Part shown: positions 7,259 to 8,850 of the stretch, piece by piece
How positions within the stretch are numbered: position 1 is the first letter of the stretch
How the letters are laid out: the number at the start of each line of letters is the position of its first letter
Source of the DNA: Bacteroidia bacterium
GTDB taxonomy: Bacteria > Bacteroidota > Bacteroidia > Bacteroidales > Azobacteroidaceae
Direction of reading: 5' to 3'
DNA: 8,850 bases
Assembly: GCA_025999115.1 (NCBI GenBank)
Contig: BNWW01000074.1
Location: forward strand, 1-8,850
Translations under genes and position numbers: made by a program
Notes under the pieces: generated by a model
The model's database searches: none
What the model saw: the letters and a program-made list of their open reading frames with translations, nothing else
Told to the model about the DNA's origin: nothing

Positions 7259-8749
7259 ATGCGGCTTATATACATTATTTCTTTTCTTTGTGGCCTCACG
7301 ATCCCGATTGGTGCGCAGGAAATACAATATGGACTTCGATTTAATGCGTATGATTATGAACCGGAAATGCGAACAAGTCTGGATTTATCGTCCGACTTTT
7401 TGTCGTTTCCAAACGGTTTTTCCATGAGCTTTCAAACTCAATTTCACTTTGAAAAACGGCCGTCGTTCGGATATGTTTTCCGGATTATCGATAAAAAAGA
7501 GCGCAACATCGACTTGGTGATGGGCGAATACAACGTTTCATTCTCGTCCATGCCGGGCAATGCCGTTTTTAATCAAACCATAGAAAGCCTGAATATACGT
7601 CCCGAACAATGGATTCCCATCCGCTTGGACGTGGATACGAAAAACGCCAAATTAAAAATAACGTTCGGCGACGCTTCGCAAGAATGGAACGTACCCGAAA
7701 TCAGCGATTTCAAACACGTGAATATTGTTTTCGGGAAAAATGATTGGTTCAAAAATCCGGTGATTGATGTTCCGTCGATGACCGTCAAAGATATAAAAAT
7801 CGACGATGCCGCCGGAAATCCCATCTATTTCTGGAAACTTTCCAAATATGCCGAAAATGGGGTATACGACGAATTAAAAAACAAATTCGCCGAAGTGCAA
7901 AATCCCAATTGGACTCTCAACCGGAATACGACTTGGAAAAAAGAACTTACCTTCATCACCGAAAAAAATCCGCAAATCGCTTATAATCCGCATACCAACG
8001 ATATTGCCATCGCCACTCAACAATTTTTTTACCATTATTCGTTCAACGACAACCAACTTCGTAAACAACTTGTAAAGAAAGGTTTTGCCTATCCACTCTA
8101 TGCCAATCAAATGATTTACAATCCTTTAAATAAAAATTACTACACCTATAACTTAATCAAAGAGGAAGACGGACGGGAATTTGCCCGCTACGATTCCATC
8201 AAAGCCGCTTGGGACGAAACCACTCATCACGAGCATTATTCCGATTACTGGCACCACAATCGCTATTTTTCTCCCGAACAAAATCGCCTCTATCTGCTCG
8301 GCGGTTACGGGCATCACAAATACAAAAAAGGAATGTATGTCTACGATGTCAAAACGGAAAAATGGATGAAAGAAACGCTGAAAGGCGACTCCATCGAACC
8401 GCGCTATTTGAGCGGTTTGGGCGCGATCGACGAAAACCGGCTTTTGGTGTTCGGCGGTTTCGGAAGTAAAACGGGCAATCAGGATTTATTCCCGCAACAT
8501 TATTACGACGCCTATATCCTTGATATTCAAACAATGGAATCGAAAAAATTGTGGACATTGGAAACTCCGAACGAAAACTATGTCGTATCCAATTCCTTGG
8601 TGGTCGATACTTTGCGCGATTGTTTTTACGCTTTGTGCTATTCCTCCACCAAGTTTAACACGGCCATTCGTTTATACAAATTTTCCATTTCCAAACCCGA
8701 ATACGAAATTTTGGCCGACACCATTCCCGGCGATTTTTGTCGCAGATAA
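7259..8749 (+). CDS. Exported LamG-like / Kelch-repeat protein, probably truncated at its C-terminus
   Basis: The function of this 496-residue protein is unknown. Residues 1-19 form a signal peptide with a likely cleavage at IGA-QE. Residues about 20-190 look like a concanavalin/LamG-type beta sandwich, with alternating hydrophobic strands and the segment PEQWIPIRLDVD that is typical of such folds. Residues about 225-490 look like a Kelch beta-propeller. Two blades are clear: RLYLLGGYG (GG at 348-349) followed by MYVYDVKTEKW, and RLLVFGGFG (GG at 399-400) followed by AYILDIQTMESKKLW. A further partial blade (YKFSISKPEYEIL) precedes the stop. There is no T9SS tail, membrane segment or cytoplasmic domain. 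The abrupt end after a propeller strand, together with a minus-strand reading frame starting just beyond, suggests that the C-terminus has been lost. A consensus promoter lies about 20 bases upstream of the leader. The ATG at 7259 is chosen for the signal peptide and the promoter distance. The Kelch assignment is good; the LamG assignment is moderate; truncation is inferred. Confidence 0.82.
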   Translation: MRLIYIISFLCGLTIPIGAQEIQYGLRFNAYDYEPEMRTSLDLSSDFLSFPNGFSMSFQTQFHFEKRPSFGYVFRIIDKKERNIDLVMGEYNVSFSSMPGNAVFNQTIESLNIRPEQWIPIRLDVDTKNAKLKITFGDASQEWNVPEISDFKHVNIVFGKNDWFKNPVIDVPSMTVKDIKIDDAAGNPIYFWKLSKYAENGVYDELKNKFAEVQNPNWTLNRNTTWKKELTFITEKNPQIAYNPHTNDIAIATQQFFYHYSFNDNQLRKQLVKKGFAYPLYANQMIYNPLNKNYYTYNLIKEEDGREFARYDSIKAAWDETTHHEHYSDYWHHNRYFSPEQNRLYLLGGYGHHKYKKGMYVYDVKTEKWMKETLKGDSIEPRYLSGLGAIDENRLLVFGGFGSKTGNQDLFPQHYYDAYILDIQTMESKKLWTLETPNENYVVSNSLVVDTLRDCFYALCYSSTKFNTAIRLYKFSISKPEYEILADTIPGDFCRR

Positions 8750-8849
8750 AGTTTTTGTCAATCAACAACTTCTTTTCAGCATCACTTATAGCTGGAATTT
8801 CTGAATTTTCTTTTAGCGATTTGTAAAAATCCTTTTCAAATTCACTCAT
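8655..8849 (-). CDS. N-terminal part of an unrecognised minus-strand protein, probably truncated
   Basis: The minus strand reads from an ATG at 8849-8847 into a hydrophilic, helix-prone sequence (MSEFEKDFYKSLKENSE, then AISDAEKKLL) that looks like a genuine protein N-terminus. I do not recognise the family. The first ~34 codons (8849 to about 8748) are the convincing part. From there to the stop at 8655-8657 the frame is simply antisense to the Kelch gene (KFRIRVWKWKICINEW), so this tail is unlikely to be native. The region is more A/T-rich than the genes to its left. The start lies one base from the window edge, so the gene may begin further right, and any ribosome binding site is out of view. 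Alternatively this stretch is noncoding, or belongs to a frameshifted Kelch gene. Confidence 0.4.
   Translation of the reverse strand: MSEFEKDFYKSLKENSEIPAISDAEKKLLIDKNFICDKNRREWCRPKFRIRVWKWKICINEWPC
8734..8759. repeat. 8-bp direct repeat at the Kelch / minus-strand gene junction
   Basis: TTTTTGTC occurs at 8734-8741 and again at 8752-8759, 18 bp apart, on either side of the Kelch stop codon (8747-8749). On the minus strand it encodes DKN twice, six codons apart. It could be a microhomology footprint of a rearrangement, but a chance match in A/T-rich DNA is also possible. Confidence 0.4.
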
Positions 8850-8850
8850 C

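Noticed and set aside
7233..7427. Plus-strand 64-codon frame overlapping the start of the Kelch gene
   Set aside because: It overlaps the signal peptide and first domain of the Kelch protein in another frame, its start is only a few bases from the predicted transcription start site or before it, and its sequence is not protein-like.
8181..8558. Alternate plus and minus reading frames within the Kelch propeller region
   Set aside because: The main frame carries the Kelch GG motifs throughout. The alternates are rich in Arg/Ser and low in plausible structure.

Overview
The window looks like chromosomal DNA of a member of the Bacteroidota, most likely Bacteroidales. Three things point there. 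A sialate O-acetylesterase-type enzyme ends in a type IX secretion (T9SS) sorting domain. Two promoters fit the Bacteroidota consensus (TAnnTTTG at -7, one with TTTG at -33). The leaders in front of the genes are A/T-rich and lack a clear Shine-Dalgarno sequence. I cannot assign a genus.

Layout: (1) Bases 1-3730 hold two same-strand genes 16 bp apart, an S9 prolyl-oligopeptidase-family serine peptidase that is cut by the left edge and a full-length SppA-type S49 signal peptide peptidase. They probably share a transcript and serve protein turnover in the envelope. (2) Bases 3731-3838 carry a rho-independent terminator whose T-run is also a -7 promoter box for the next gene. (3) Bases 3839-7123 encode a 1094-residue multidomain secreted esterase: signal peptide, two related beta-sandwich modules in tandem, an SGNH/SASA esterase domain, a C-terminal carbohydrate-binding-like module and a T9SS sorting domain. 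(4) Bases 7124-7258 hold a long imperfect inverted repeat built on three 9-bp tandem units, followed by a consensus Bacteroidota promoter. (5) Bases 7259-8749 encode an exported LamG-like plus Kelch protein that seems to stop early. (6) The last ~100 bases read as the N-terminal part of an unidentified minus-strand gene, which runs into the Kelch gene head-on.

The secreted esterase probably removes acetyl groups from host or plant glycans outside the cell. No SusC/SusD pair or other glycan-utilisation gene is visible, so its substrate cannot be fixed from context. The Kelch protein has its own promoter and its function is unknown. I see no RNA gene, CRISPR array, complete insertion sequence or clearly new defence system. 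The most unusual features are the right-hand junction, where two protein-like reading frames collide, the terminator/promoter overlap, and the 9-bp-unit hairpin.
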